A DNA stretch of 64,000 bases from Synechococcus sp. A18-25c (GCF_014280035.1 NZ_CP047957.1:2356001-2420000), one strand, 5' to 3'; counted from the stretch's first letter, positions 1-10,801 are shown. The notes: generated by a model from the letters alone, not told the origin. Numbers and translations: made by a program.

Positions 1-1
1 A

Positions 2-193
2 GTGGATGGATTAGCGCTTGTGAACGATCCCTGGCTGGAGGAAGGCTTCGGGGAACGCGGACCGTTCTGGAGCCGCCACTACCGCTTTTTCCGCCAAGGC
101 CGCGAACTCACCGTGATCCGCGAGGTGTTCAGTCCGGCGCTAGAGCGCTGGCTGGGGGAAGCGCCGAGACGGCCGCTTCATGCAGCGTCATGA
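2..193 (+). CDS. Chorismate lyase-like protein (DUF98 family), C-terminal end only
   Basis: Only the last 63 residues lie in the window; the open frame runs off the left edge, so the GTG at position 2 is not a real start. The segment VNDPWLEEGFGERGPFWSRH followed by an ELTVIREVFSPAL-type stretch matches my recollection of the C-terminus of cyanobacterial chorismate lyase-like proteins, which convert chorismate to 4-hydroxybenzoate for plastoquinone synthesis. The catalytic N-terminal half is not visible, so the assignment rests on this conserved tail. Confidence 0.65.
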   Translation: MDGLALVNDPWLEEGFGERGPFWSRHYRFFRQGRELTVIREVFSPALERWLGEAPRRPLHAAS

Positions 194-280
194 AGAAAAC
201 CAGCATTTGATGCGGATTCGCACTTGACAGCTTGCGGGGTGTTGTGCTCTAGCAATCATGATCGCATCGGCAACGGTTCT

Positions 281-712
281 ATGGCGAACTCCACCTGGGT
301 GACCCTCCACGATTTGGGCCGCCGTTTCGGCATCTCTTCAATCCAATGCGGACGCACTCTCGAGCAGGAAGGCTGGAGAGACCGGCACGGCCAACCGACA
401 CCCGCAGCCCTTTTGGCCGGCGCGGTCGAACAGCGCACACCCCACAGCTACGGGCGCAGCTTCCTCTGGAATGCCGACGTCTGCGCACTGGCACTAGAGA
501 GGCGTGGCTATCAGCCTGTGCCTCGCGCCGAGCACGTGGGGCAGTGGGTCGACTTGTTGGAGGCGATGGACCATGGGTCTCCGTCCATCACTACGACCGC
601 TGATCAGATGGCGGAGGAGCTGCCACAGGAGCTGGTGGAGGACGTCAACCGTCAACTGAGCCGCCGCGGTTGCCGCTACCAGGTGAACCGGCCGCTCAGC
701 AGCAGGCACTGA
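281..712 (+). CDS. Conserved hypothetical protein, 143 aa
   Basis: The frame is open from a TTG at 224, but the ATG at 281 gives a cleaner N-terminus (MANSTWVTLHDLGRRFGIS) and is preferred. The first 60 residues look like a small winged-helix or MerR-like fold (DLGRRFGIS...LEQEGWRD...PTPAAL), and the last 40 are charged and helical. No catalytic motif or membrane segment is visible. It lies 87 bases after the chorismate lyase gene on the same strand. I do not recognise a function; a DNA-binding role is only a suggestion from the HTH-like opening. Confidence 0.65.
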   Translation: MANSTWVTLHDLGRRFGISSIQCGRTLEQEGWRDRHGQPTPAALLAGAVEQRTPHSYGRSFLWNADVCALALERRGYQPVPRAEHVGQWVDLLEAMDHGSPSITTTADQMAEELPQELVEDVNRQLSRRGCRYQVNRPLSSRH

Positions 713-742
713 GAGGGATCAGCACAAGCACTATCAGCCCAA

Positions 743-892
743 TCACAGGTCTTCTGCCTGCTTGCGCACCCGCTTTAGCTGCTGTTTGAGCGTCTCTTCA
801 TCCCGATGACTGAGCTTCATCTGGATCAGCCGGGGGTGGGGTGCGTGAGGGCGCACCTCCTGGGCCTCTTCCACCGTGGGGGATCCCCCCAC
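743..892 (-). CDS. Possible small basic protein, about 49 aa
   Basis: On the minus strand an open frame ends at a TGA at 743-745 and reads VRPHAPHPRLIQMKLSHRDE followed by a lysine/arginine/glutamine-rich helical tail. This looks protein-like, unlike the shadow frames around it. The start is unclear: GTG at 892, TTG at 895 and an internal ATG at 820 (leaving 25 residues) are possible. It follows the 943-1551 gene on the same strand and could be the last cistron of the sprT-like operon. Function unknown. Confidence 0.4.
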   Translation of the reverse strand: MGGSPTVEEAQEVRPHAPHPRLIQMKLSHRDEETLKQQLKRVRKQAEDL

Positions 893-942
893 CAACCTGT
901 AGTGGGGGGTGTTGCAGACAGCCGAGTTGAGCCAACAGCCGA

Positions 943-1551
943 TCAGTCGCGGCGACGGCTGGAGCGCGGCAACGGTCGCCGGGCAGTGGTGCGTGGCGAA
1001 GCCGGAGACGCAGGGTCAGCCGACGCTGGACCCGATGGTCCGCGCCCCGAGCGCTTCCAGCGATCCACGCGGAAACTGTCATCGTCCGGCCAGGCATCAT
1101 CCGCCTCGACCGGGACTGGATCAACGGGATCGGGCTCCATCCTTGGTGCAGGCTCCACTGCTGGCGGTGGTGGGAGCACAGGCTGCCGTCGCGAAAGGGC
1201 CTCGAGAGGACGCTTGCGGCCATCAGCCACGGGCCGCTCCATTCGACTGGAAGACGCCGACCTGGCCGACACAGATGGGCGCGATGGCGGCCGTGGGCTG
1301 TCCCAGCGCGAGGAAGGTTCGGGCGGTTCCCGCCAGTCGTCGTCTTCGTCCAACAACCAATCGATGCGGTCACCCACCCAGCGACCCACCGCATCCAATC
1401 GAGAGGCTCCATCAAAACGATCGACACTGCGTCGTCCAGGGCGAGCCCCAGACACGCCATCAACAAGCTGGCGGCCCGTGTCCAGCCATCGATCCAAGCG
1501 TCGATCGAAGGGATCAGGACTGCGCTGTGAGCGTGGTCGACGTGAATCCAT
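943..1551 (-). CDS. Conserved hypothetical proline/arginine-rich protein, 202 aa
   Basis: The N-terminal 75 residues hold the conserved-looking part, with VGRWVGDRIDWLLDEDDDWR as its core. The remainder is low-complexity Pro/Arg/Ser/Ala sequence ending in a basic SSRRRD tail, as expected of a disordered region that might bind nucleic acid or act as a linker. No membrane segment is present. It starts 9 bases downstream of a 31-residue membrane peptide gene and behind a SprT-like protease gene on the same strand, so an operon is likely. Large open frames exist on the opposite strand, but they are compositional shadows. No function can be assigned. Confidence 0.7.
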   Translation of the reverse strand: MDSRRPRSQRSPDPFDRRLDRWLDTGRQLVDGVSGARPGRRSVDRFDGASRLDAVGRWVGDRIDWLLDEDDDWREPPEPSSRWDSPRPPSRPSVSARSASSSRMERPVADGRKRPLEALSRRQPVLPPPPAVEPAPRMEPDPVDPVPVEADDAWPDDDSFRVDRWKRSGRGPSGPASADPASPASPRTTARRPLPRSSRRRD

Positions 1552-1560
1552 GGACCGACG

Positions 1561-1656
1561 TTACCGACGCCTGTGCTGCAGCCAACGCTCCCGTTGCAGG
1601 CCGATCAAAACGATCGAGACTCCACCCAACTCCAGCACCCAGAAAAAAACCTCCAT
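1561..1656 (-). CDS. Small single-pass membrane peptide, 31 aa
   Basis: A short frame starting at an ATG (complement of 1654-1656) encodes MEVFFWVLELGGVSIVLIGL followed by a basic tail (QRERWLQHRRR): one hydrophobic helix with a positive C-terminus. The ATG lies 5 bases after the TGA of the SprT-like gene, and the stop is 9 bases before the next start, so the three form a tight cistron series. It is below usual gene-calling length but has the design of a real small membrane protein. Function unknown. Confidence 0.55.
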   Translation of the reverse strand: MEVFFWVLELGGVSIVLIGLQRERWLQHRRR

Positions 1657-1661
1657 CGGGC

Positions 1662-2210
1662 TCAGCTCTGCTCCGGTGCCGGCTCGTAGCGAAGCAGACA
1701 ACTGGCATGCCATCGACCCCCATGGTGCTGATTGCAACAGGTGCGGCATGCCGCCTGTCGCATCCGGCGGCGATAGGGCGTCCGCTTGCCGCATGAGGGG
1801 CAGACAGCCACCCAACGCGGGGGGCTCTGCGGCACTGGAAAGCGGTGGCGCACGCTCACTTCAAAACGCGACTGCGATGCGTTGATCGCTGCCATCCGCT
1901 CTCTGAAATGAGGACCATGCCCCTCGTCACGTTGGAGCACCAGATCCACCCAGGCATGAATCATTTCGTGGCACAGCGTGCTTTCTGTGGCTTCCCGGGG
2001 CAATGGATCCAGCAATGGCTTCGAGAGAACAATCTCCCTGCCAAAGGGTGGGGCGATCGCGGGCCCTCGGCGATAGAAACCCGCTGTCCTCCGTAGGCGT
2101 CCATCACTCCAGCGCACAGCCAACAAAGGCTGATGTCCGCTGGTGAGCGACCCCTCAAAATGCTCTCGGTTCAGGCGATGGAACAAAGGCAGCAGGGGCT
2201 CAAGCGGCAT
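1662..2210 (-). CDS. SprT-like zinc metalloprotease domain protein, 182 aa
   Basis: Residues 4-130 form a SprT-like domain with the zinc-protease signature HEMIHAWVD (HExxH) and a third histidine in GHGPHFRERM. The C-terminal part carries a zinc ribbon with CPSCG and CRTCC pairs. The family includes Spartan/SPRTN proteases acting on DNA-protein crosslinks and bacterial SprT of unknown role; which applies here is not known. The frame is open upstream to 2285, but the ATG at 2210 (MPLEPLLPLFHRLN) starts directly at the domain and is preferred. It heads an operon with a 31-residue membrane peptide and a Pro/Arg-rich protein. Confidence 0.85.
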   Translation of the reverse strand: MPLEPLLPLFHRLNREHFEGSLTSGHQPLLAVRWSDGRLRRTAGFYRRGPAIAPPFGREIVLSKPLLDPLPREATESTLCHEMIHAWVDLVLQRDEGHGPHFRERMAAINASQSRFEVSVRHRFPVPQSPPRWVAVCPSCGKRTPYRRRMRQAACRTCCNQHHGGRWHASCLLRYEPAPEQS

Positions 2211-2302
2211 GGCTGGCGCAGGCCTTGCACAAAAACGTCGGCCCAGTCTGCCTCCATCCCGCAGTCCGTCAGTCAGACTCAGCACTCACTTGGAAGCGGC
2301 TG

Positions 2303-2722
2303 ATGGATCTGGGTCTGGTACGAGAGATTGGAAGCAAGGCACTGCTGGCCGGTGGTGGCGCCCTGCTCCTGTATTGGACGATCACGGCCGTGAAGCTGGT
2401 GCTCAGCGCTCGCGGCATCAATCCGCTGATCAAACAGTTCTTCACGCAGGTGGCGGCAGGCCGCGTTGACGCTGCCTACCTGCTCACCACCAAAAACTAC
2501 CGGCAGCATGTGAATCGCCAGCAGTTCATCCGCTATCTGGCTGGCCTGAAGCTCAACCGCTTCAGCAACCTCAAATCCGGACGTCCTCGCCTCCAGGAAG
2601 GCAGCATGATCCTCACCGTGAAGCTGATCGCGGAAAACAAAGAGGAAATGCCTCTCGACTTCACCTTCACCAAGGTCGAAGACAACTGGAAGATCGAGCG
2701 AATCGCCACTGTCCAGAGCTGA
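2303..2722 (+). CDS. Membrane-anchored NTF2/DUF4864-like protein, 139 aa
   Basis: Starting at the ATG at 2303 (MDLGLVREIGSKALL), residues 12-35 form one membrane helix (AGGGALLLYWTITAVKLVL). The rest (FTQVAAGRVDAAYLLTTKNY, then FIRYLAGLKLN and a C-terminal DFTFTKVEDNWKIERI) has the pattern of a small NTF2-like alpha+beta domain, probably periplasmic. An earlier start at 2225 would add 26 residues of unlikely composition that overlap the opposite sprT start. It ends 12 bases before ligA, so co-transcription is likely. No catalytic residues are evident; a scaffold or ligand-binding role is inferred from the fold only. Confidence 0.7.
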   Translation: MDLGLVREIGSKALLAGGGALLLYWTITAVKLVLSARGINPLIKQFFTQVAAGRVDAAYLLTTKNYRQHVNRQQFIRYLAGLKLNRFSNLKSGRPRLQEGSMILTVKLIAENKEEMPLDFTFTKVEDNWKIERIATVQS

Positions 2723-2731
2723 AACTGCTGA

Positions 2732-4834
<2,103 letters not shown>

Positions 4835-4847
4835 CCAGATTCACCTC

Positions 4848-5963
4848 ATGAGCGCCCTGCTCAGGCGTGCCCTCAACAACGTCACCGGCGAGTGGAAGCT
4901 AAACCTGGACAACCGGGTCCCACCAAAAGAGCTCTACGCAGCACGGATCGCCTCCTCGAAGCCTTCCCTTGGCTTTTTTGTGTTGCTGATCTGCTCAGCG
5001 GAAATCGCCACCCTTGGACTGATCTCTAACAGCACCGCAGTAGTGATCGGCGCCATGATCGTGGCCCCTCTGATGGACCCGATCCTTAGCCTCGCCTTTG
5101 GACTTTCGATTGCCGATAACCGCTTGGTGAAGCGATCGGCGATCACGGTTGTCATCGGCGTCGCCACCGTGGTGTTCACGTCATGGCTGTTGGCGATGGT
5201 GCTCGGCGCCAGCGAAGTGAACCGTGAGATGACGGCTCGGACGGCACCCAACCTGATCGATCTCATGATTGCGGTGGCGGCCGCCATCGCCGGTTCCTTC
5301 ACGATCACTCGAGACAAGTTGTCGAACTCGATCGCTGGAGTTGCGATCGCAGTGGCTTTAGTGCCACCCCTCTGCGTGAGTGGCATCGGTCTCAGCCTCG
5401 GCCCCGAACTCGTCGCCGTGTTCGGACGGGGCACAGTCGCTGGACTCACCAATCAGGTGGCAGAGGGTTCCTTTCTGCTCTTCCTGGCCAATCTGATCGG
5501 CATCACTGTTGCCAGCTTGGTGGTGTTCATGGTGCAGCGCTACGGCAGCATTCAAAAAGCCTGGCGCCATCTCCTCGTGTGGTTAGGTCTGCTGGGGTTG
5601 CTCTGCATTCCGTTGTCTTCAGCGCTGCACGATTTCAGCGTGCGTCAGCAGATCAACAGCAGATTCACCAATTTCAAAGCCGGCCTCATTCAGGAAAGCC
5701 TTTATTCAGGTCTCAATCTGAACAGCTTGCGACGGATTCGCATGCTCTACAGCAATGTGCGCGTGGTCAATAACCGCGCCACCATCGAAGTCGTGCTGAA
5801 CGTTCCCACCAAGCTTGTTGGGAAAATTGAACTGACCGAATTTCAAAGGGAATTCCGCCGCGATGCCATCAAGGACTATGGCCTCGATGAGGTGGAAATC
5901 AATATCAGCGTGATTCCCACCCAGATCCTTCGCTACGACCCTGCAGCTAGCACCATCCCATGA
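4848..5963 (+). CDS. DUF389 family membrane protein, 371 aa
   Basis: The protein is recognisable by GFFVLLICSAEIATLGLISN followed by STAVVIGAMIVAPLMDPI, the hallmark of DUF389 proteins. About six to seven membrane helices span residues 40-265, and a soluble C-terminal domain of about 100 residues resembles the small alpha-beta domain of the family. The biochemical function of DUF389 proteins is not established. It lies 13 bases after ligA and its stop overlaps the ATG of a 56-residue protein by 4 bases, which points to translational coupling. Confidence 0.85.
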   Translation: MSALLRRALNNVTGEWKLNLDNRVPPKELYAARIASSKPSLGFFVLLICSAEIATLGLISNSTAVVIGAMIVAPLMDPILSLAFGLSIADNRLVKRSAITVVIGVATVVFTSWLLAMVLGASEVNREMTARTAPNLIDLMIAVAAAIAGSFTITRDKLSNSIAGVAIAVALVPPLCVSGIGLSLGPELVAVFGRGTVAGLTNQVAEGSFLLFLANLIGITVASLVVFMVQRYGSIQKAWRHLLVWLGLLGLLCIPLSSALHDFSVRQQINSRFTNFKAGLIQESLYSGLNLNSLRRIRMLYSNVRVVNNRATIEVVLNVPTKLVGKIELTEFQREFRRDAIKDYGLDEVEINISVIPTQILRYDPAASTIP

Positions 5964-6130
5964 CTCAACAGCCCATCCACTCCTGGATCAAAACGGAATG
6001 CGGCCGTGCCAAATATCAAGAGCTTTCAGCCAAGCCCGGCGCGATCGCCAAGCTGCGCCTGCTTTGGTTTGTGTTGATCGCTGCTCTCCGCGACGCCCCC
6101 TTACCCAATCCCGATCAGCACTCAAGCTGA
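5960..6130 (+). CDS. Small hypothetical protein overlapping the DUF389 gene, 56 aa
   Basis: An ATG at 5960 overlaps the upstream TGA as ATGA and opens a frame of 56 codons. The N-terminal half is hydrophilic (MTQQPIHSWIKTECGRAKYQ), followed by a short hydrophobic stretch (LRLLWFVLIAALRDAP). The 4-base overlap, the codon style and the absence of any other gene in this stretch support it as a real coupled cistron. Its last 16 bases overlap the 3' end of the convergent VTT-domain gene. Function unknown. Confidence 0.55.
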   Translation: MTQQPIHSWIKTECGRAKYQELSAKPGAIAKLRLLWFVLIAALRDAPLPNPDQHSS

Positions 6131-6738
6131 TTCGATTCAGCCTCCAAGGCCCGCCGGGCCGCCCGGCCGACAAGCCACACCACAGCCACAGTGGCCAGAA
6201 TCCCCACGACCCGCAAGGCCCATCCAGCGGGGCTCGTCTCGCCACTCAGCACGTCGCCGAAACGGGCCACATCCCCTGCCAAGGCACCAAGGGCACAAAA
6301 CAGAATCGTTCCGGGGATGATGCCAATCAAACCCAGGTTGTAATCGCGCAAGCTCACCTCGCTCAGGCCATAGGCGAGGTTGAGTAGTGAGAAAGGAAAC
6401 GCCGGTGACAGGCGCGTCAGCAGCACAAGTTTGAAACCTTCACGGCTGACCGCCCGTTCGATCGCCAACAATTTGGGAAACCCAACGAGACGGCGCCGTG
6501 ACCAGTCTCTGATCCCGTATCGCCCAAGCAGAAAGGCTGCTTCAGCACCAAGACTCGCCCCAACAAACACGATCAGGCTTCCCCACAAGGTGCCGTACAA
6601 GACTCCAGCCAGCATGGAGGCCCAGATTCCCGGCAGCAGCAGAGTGACCCAGATCGCATATAGCGGCACGAACAGAACGGCCCCCAGAGGAGATTCCAAC
6701 CAAGTGATGAGCTCACTGGATCCCAGCCAATCCAACAC
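6115..6738 (-). CDS. TVP38/TMEM64 (VTT/DedA-type) membrane protein, about 207 aa
   Basis: The sequence LPGIWASMLAGVLYGTLWGS, then GASLGAEAAFLLGRYGIRDW and LTRLSPAFPFSLLNLAYGLS, is the classic VTT/SNARE-associated Golgi domain, with re-entrant glycine-rich loops and the F-x-x-G-R-Y arginine. Members of this broad superfamily act in membrane or lipid homeostasis, with scramblase activity shown for some. I prefer the GTG at 6738 (VLDWLGSSELI); the frame is open to 6837, but that adds residues unlike the family. It is convergent with the DUF389 operon. Confidence 0.85.
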   Translation of the reverse strand: MLDWLGSSELITWLESPLGAVLFVPLYAIWVTLLLPGIWASMLAGVLYGTLWGSLIVFVGASLGAEAAFLLGRYGIRDWSRRRLVGFPKLLAIERAVSREGFKLVLLTRLSPAFPFSLLNLAYGLSEVSLRDYNLGLIGIIPGTILFCALGALAGDVARFGDVLSGETSPAGWALRVVGILATVAVVWLVGRAARRALEAESNQLEC

Positions 6739-6949
6739 GGTTCCGTTTCGGCTTGGGATCGTTTCTACTTCGGATGGTTGACCACCGAGTGCGCAGTCAC
6801 CAGCTATCTGCTGCCTCTGCAGAAACCCACAAGCCAACCCTCCCGATCCTCAGAGTGCAGGTCTAAGCCGAGTTGGTTGCACTTCACGGCCAGTGCCCTA
6901 GACAACGACAACGCTTTGCTCAGTGACTGAGCATCCTCACGACTGGTCC

Positions 6950-8221
6950 ATGCGTTGTCGAAGCCGTGATTCGAAATCTTCTCGGGCCTTGCGACGGATC
7001 GGACTCCTTGCCCTCGGCGTTCTTCTGACGGCATGCAGCAACAGAAACCGTCAGCAACCGACCTCGCTGCTGCGGGTGGCGCGGACATTGCCAAGCAGCG
7101 AAACCGTAACAACGGCCGACAGCGAACGGGATCGCAAACTCCTGCGCCAATTCCAGACCAGTGTGCGCGAAGTAGTGCCAGGGCTACAGCTTCAGCCATC
7201 GCTCTACACCGAATCATCAATCGAAGCAGAACTACGTCGTCAGACCAACAGTGGACTCGGTCCCGATCTGGTCATCAGCGATGCACGCACGATTCACGCG
7301 CTGTTCGAAGCCCGGTTGCTTGACCCCGTTCCTCTTACCAAGGACCAGCGGCAGGCCGTCGCTCCAACACTGCTCAAACGACTCACCAACGACCAAGGCC
7401 AGATCACAGGTCTGCCCGTGTCCCAATCGCTGCAACTGGCCTGCTACGACAAAAGCAAACTGAAAACTCCACCGGCTTCACTGTCAGAGCTCGCCAAAGC
7501 CAGCAGCGGTGAGTCCGTGTTCGGCATCGCGCAGAACTTCGAAGATCTCTACTGGAGCATGGGCAGCTTCGAGGCGGGGCCAGCCCTCGTGACGTCCTTG
7601 CGCGGACAAACACCAACAGCCCCAGAAACGCGTCAATTGGTGCGCTGGCTTGGCTGGCTGCAGGACACCAGCTTTCAGCAGAACGTGATCTTCCTACGCG
7701 ATCAACCCACGCTAAGACGCCAACTGATCCAAGGCCGACTCAACTGGATCAGCTGCTGGAGCACACAGCTGCCGCAACTCAGAGAGGCCATGAAAGAGAA
7801 ACTCGGGGTGAGTGTGTTGCCGGCTGGGCCTGTCGGTCAAGCCACTCCCGTCAGCAAACTGCAGGTGTGGGGCTTGGGTCGCAACTCCAGCCAGCGCCAA
7901 CGCGCCAGCAGCGAAGAACTAATGCAATTCATCGTTCAACCCTGGGCTCAGAAAACCTGGTCACTGCGCTACCGAACCAGCTACCCGGTCAACCCCGTGG
8001 CAGCGGCGATCGTGAACAGTCAAATCCCGGGAACCGATGATCTTTATCTGATGAAATCCAGGGAAGGCATCCTGATTGGCGATGAAATCATGGCCAGCCT
8101 GGATGCCAATCCGGAACTGAACGAAGGCCTGCAAGACATCATCAATGACGTGATCTTCGGGACGGAATCGCCCGCACAAGCAGCCGGAAAGATCCACCAA
8201 CTGCTGAAGCAAGCCTCATGA
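6950..8221 (+). CDS. Extracellular solute-binding-like lipoprotein coupled to an MscS channel (copy 1), 423 aa
   Basis: A basic N-terminus and hydrophobic core end in a lipobox LTAC with Cys at residue 29, so this is probably a lipoprotein facing the periplasm. The body resembles bacterial extracellular solute-binding proteins (type 1, ABC-importer class), e.g. LGPDLVISDARTIHALFEAR and a C-terminal YRTSYPVNPVA. No ABC permease or ATPase is adjacent. Instead its stop overlaps the ATG of an MscS channel gene by 4 bases. A paralogue with the same partner lies at 16438. ATG at 6950 is preferred over GTG at 6923. It may sense a ligand for the channel rather than import it; this is inference. Confidence 0.75.
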   Translation: MRCRSRDSKSSRALRRIGLLALGVLLTACSNRNRQQPTSLLRVARTLPSSETVTTADSERDRKLLRQFQTSVREVVPGLQLQPSLYTESSIEAELRRQTNSGLGPDLVISDARTIHALFEARLLDPVPLTKDQRQAVAPTLLKRLTNDQGQITGLPVSQSLQLACYDKSKLKTPPASLSELAKASSGESVFGIAQNFEDLYWSMGSFEAGPALVTSLRGQTPTAPETRQLVRWLGWLQDTSFQQNVIFLRDQPTLRRQLIQGRLNWISCWSTQLPQLREAMKEKLGVSVLPAGPVGQATPVSKLQVWGLGRNSSQRQRASSEELMQFIVQPWAQKTWSLRYRTSYPVNPVAAAIVNSQIPGTDDLYLMKSREGILIGDEIMASLDANPELNEGLQDIINDVIFGTESPAQAAGKIHQLLKQAS

Positions 8222-9576
8222 ATTTCGTTCGTCCCACACACTTTGGAACCGTCTCTCCTGACGAGATTCTGGTGGAAATCCTGAGCTGGATGGCCTTCCT
8301 GCAGCGCTGGACCGTGCTGATCCAATTGCTGGTGGTCTTGGTGGTGATCGTGATCGCAAGAACCCGCAGCATGCAACTTGCGATCAGTCGCTATCGCTTT
8401 CATCAGCTGGTCCCTGAAGCGCTGCGCGTGCTGATTGGACCGGTCCTCATCTTGATCACAGCAGGTGGTTTCGCCCTGGCAAACGTCCCTTTTGGCCTGT
8501 TGCGTTATTTCGGACTTCTGTGGCTGGGATGGAACCTATTCACACCTCTCAAGCTGCTCGTGGAGCGGGTGAGCCCCCGCTTTCCAATTGGGGAAGTGGA
8601 GACCACGCTGTTCAAGCCGATTTATGTGTTCAGTGCCACCTTGTCTTTGCTGAGCCTGCTGGGAAGTAGGGAGAATCTCGCCAGAATTGGAGTCGCCAAT
8701 TTATTTGGTGTAGAGATCACTCTGGGCAAGATTTATACCGCCATTGTTGCGATCTATCTGATCGTGACCGTTGCTTCAAGACCGGCGGCTCTGATGGCTT
8801 GGCTCAGCGGTGTGGTGTTCGGCGTCAAGCAACGGAACCAGCGCGGCCTCGAGTTGCTGTTCCGGTACAGCGTGATCGGCATCGGTGTGATCAGCGTCGC
8901 CTACTACATCGGGATCAATGGCAACGCTTTTATCGCCATCGCCGGTGGTTTGTCAGTGGGCATCGGCTTCGGGATCAAAGAAATCATCTCCAACTTCATC
9001 AGCAGCATCTGGCTGCTATTTGAAGGATCCGTGCGACCAGGAGAAATCCTGATGATCAACGGCGATCCTTGCACCGTGCGCAAACTCGGACTGCGCGCCA
9101 CACAACTGCGTCGTGGGCGCGACGGCGCCGAGCTGTTGATTCCCAACCAAAACTTTTTCACCCAGGAGGCGGCGTCCTACACGGCAACTGAAACTTCACG
9201 CCGCGACAGCGTTGAGGTCGGTGCTGCCTATGACCACGACCCCGATCGCGTGATTGATGTACTGCTTCAAGTCGCAGCAGAACATTCAAAGGTGAAGACT
9301 TATCCACCGGCATCGGCCTTTGTCACCGAATTTGCCGACTCCTCGATCAACTACAAAATGCTGTTCTGGGTTGCCGATCCCCTCGATGCCTTTGCTGTTG
9401 GTAGCGATCTTCGTCGCGCCATCTGGAAACGCTTTGAGAAGGAGAGCATCACCATTCCCTTCCCACAGCGTCAGGTATATCCCATGGAATGGCCGCCGAG
9501 CAATCAGCAGAGCTTGCGTCCCCAGCTACAGGCAGAGCTGAACATTGATGGAGATCTGGCAGACGACATGAGCTAA
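8218..9576 (+). CDS. MscS-family mechanosensitive channel (partner of lipoprotein copy 1), 452 aa
   Basis: Several membrane helices (residues 20-45, 65-100, 130-190, 210-245) precede the conserved pore helix and beta domain: FIAIAGGLSVGIGFGIKEII, then IWLLFEGSVRPGEIL and a C-terminal MscS domain with AYDHDPDRVIDVLLQVA. MscS channels open on membrane tension to release solutes during hypo-osmotic shock. The ATG overlaps the lipoprotein stop (ATGA), so the two are translated together. The protein is closely similar in its pore and beta domain to the channel at 17664. Another, more distant MscS follows 17 bases after the stop. Confidence 0.9.
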   Translation: MNFVRPTHFGTVSPDEILVEILSWMAFLQRWTVLIQLLVVLVVIVIARTRSMQLAISRYRFHQLVPEALRVLIGPVLILITAGGFALANVPFGLLRYFGLLWLGWNLFTPLKLLVERVSPRFPIGEVETTLFKPIYVFSATLSLLSLLGSRENLARIGVANLFGVEITLGKIYTAIVAIYLIVTVASRPAALMAWLSGVVFGVKQRNQRGLELLFRYSVIGIGVISVAYYIGINGNAFIAIAGGLSVGIGFGIKEIISNFISSIWLLFEGSVRPGEILMINGDPCTVRKLGLRATQLRRGRDGAELLIPNQNFFTQEAASYTATETSRRDSVEVGAAYDHDPDRVIDVLLQVAAEHSKVKTYPPASAFVTEFADSSINYKMLFWVADPLDAFAVGSDLRRAIWKRFEKESITIPFPQRQVYPMEWPPSNQQSLRPQLQAELNIDGDLADDMS

Positions 9577-9593
9577 GTTCAAAAGGTCGGCAA

Positions 9594-10712
9594 GTGAGTC
9601 TCATACCTGGTCCTCATTCCGCCAACGACTTCAACCTGGAGTTCCTGCAAACAAACATCGGTTTGCTGATGGGAACCCTGGCGCTTTTGGGTGCCTGGCT
9701 GTTGCTGCAACTGTTGAGCCGCCATGGGCGCAACATGGGCAGCCAACTTGCAGCGGCACTCAGGCGGCCTGTGCTGATTGGATTCGGCGTGTCGCTATAC
9801 GCCAGCTGGATCATCCATCAGCTCAACAAAGACCTCCGACTCGGTCTGCTCGTGCAGGCGGAAGTCAACCGGATCTCCACCACTTTGGTTATCGCCAGCA
9901 TCACCTGGGCCGTGATGAATGTCGGCCAGACGGTGTTGATGTCTGCATCCATGAAGCGATGGATTCAGATCAAGGATCAGCAGGATGAATCCATGCTGAT
10001 CAATGTGATGAGCAGGTTATACACCATTTCTGTACTGCTCATTGCAACAGCAGCACTGATGGTGAACTTTGGCGTTCCCTCCGGCGCCATTGCCACGATG
10101 CTTGGGGGCGCCGGAATTGGCTTCTCATTCGCAACACAGCAGATCAGCCAAAATTTTCTTTCCGGCTTCATGTTGTTTTTCAACCGCCCCTTCAGGGAAG
10201 GCGATTGGATCAACGCAAACAACTTGGAAGGGACTGTGGAAAAAATTGGCTGGTATTACACACGAATTCGCACTTTTGATCGACGACCTCTCTACATTCC
10301 TAATTCGGTTTTTGCAATCAACCCGATTGAAAACCCTGGGGAAATGTACAACCGAAGAATCTTTGCCAATATCGGTCTTCGTTATGAAGATTTAAGCAAG
10401 ATTGGCAATATCACGCAAGAAGTGCGCACCTATCTTGAGCAGCATCCAGACATCGACCAAAACCAAAGCATTGTTGTCAGTTTTAATGAATGGGATTCTT
10501 CATCAATCAACATGATGGTTTACTGCTTTACAAAAACAACTATCTGGAAAGATTGGCTCGAGATACAACAAGCTATCTTTCTTGAGATCGCTGGAATTGT
10601 TCAGCGCAGCGGTGCTGATTTTGCCTTTAATTGCACCACTCTCTATCCAGCACCTAATGCCAACGCAGACACACTCATCAAGTCACTCAATCAAGGTAAG
10701 CCTGCGTCTTAA
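9594..10712 (+). CDS. MscS-family mechanosensitive channel, second type, 372 aa
   Basis: The pore region GAIATMLGGAGIGFSFATQQ and the beta domain (FFNRPFREGDWINANNLEGT, then IPNSVFAINPIENPGEMYNR) place it in the MscS family but in a different subgroup from its neighbour; it resembles YbdG/YnaI-type channels. About four to five membrane helices lie in residues 20-175. It begins with a GTG 17 bases after the previous channel, suggesting one operon with lipoprotein and channel. The last 350 bases are noticeably AT-richer than the upstream part. Confidence 0.9.
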   Translation: MSLIPGPHSANDFNLEFLQTNIGLLMGTLALLGAWLLLQLLSRHGRNMGSQLAAALRRPVLIGFGVSLYASWIIHQLNKDLRLGLLVQAEVNRISTTLVIASITWAVMNVGQTVLMSASMKRWIQIKDQQDESMLINVMSRLYTISVLLIATAALMVNFGVPSGAIATMLGGAGIGFSFATQQISQNFLSGFMLFFNRPFREGDWINANNLEGTVEKIGWYYTRIRTFDRRPLYIPNSVFAINPIENPGEMYNRRIFANIGLRYEDLSKIGNITQEVRTYLEQHPDIDQNQSIVVSFNEWDSSSINMMVYCFTKTTIWKDWLEIQQAIFLEIAGIVQRSGADFAFNCTTLYPAPNANADTLIKSLNQGKPAS

Positions 10713-10801
10713 TAGACAAAGAATCTCACTACATTTTGGTTGTTTTCAAAACACACGGCAGAGTCATTCGAAGTACAAGTCATACCGGACGCCATAGCAG
10801 T

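Noticed and set aside
798-1466. Minus-strand frame of 222 codons beside the 943-1551 gene
   Set aside because: Overlaps a better frame on the same strand; low-complexity translation consistent with a frame-shifted reading.
806-1885. Plus-strand frames of 359 and 295 codons over the sprT-like operon
   Set aside because: Very rich in Arg/Ser/Pro with no domain, overlapping a SprT-like gene with a clear HExxH motif on the opposite strand.
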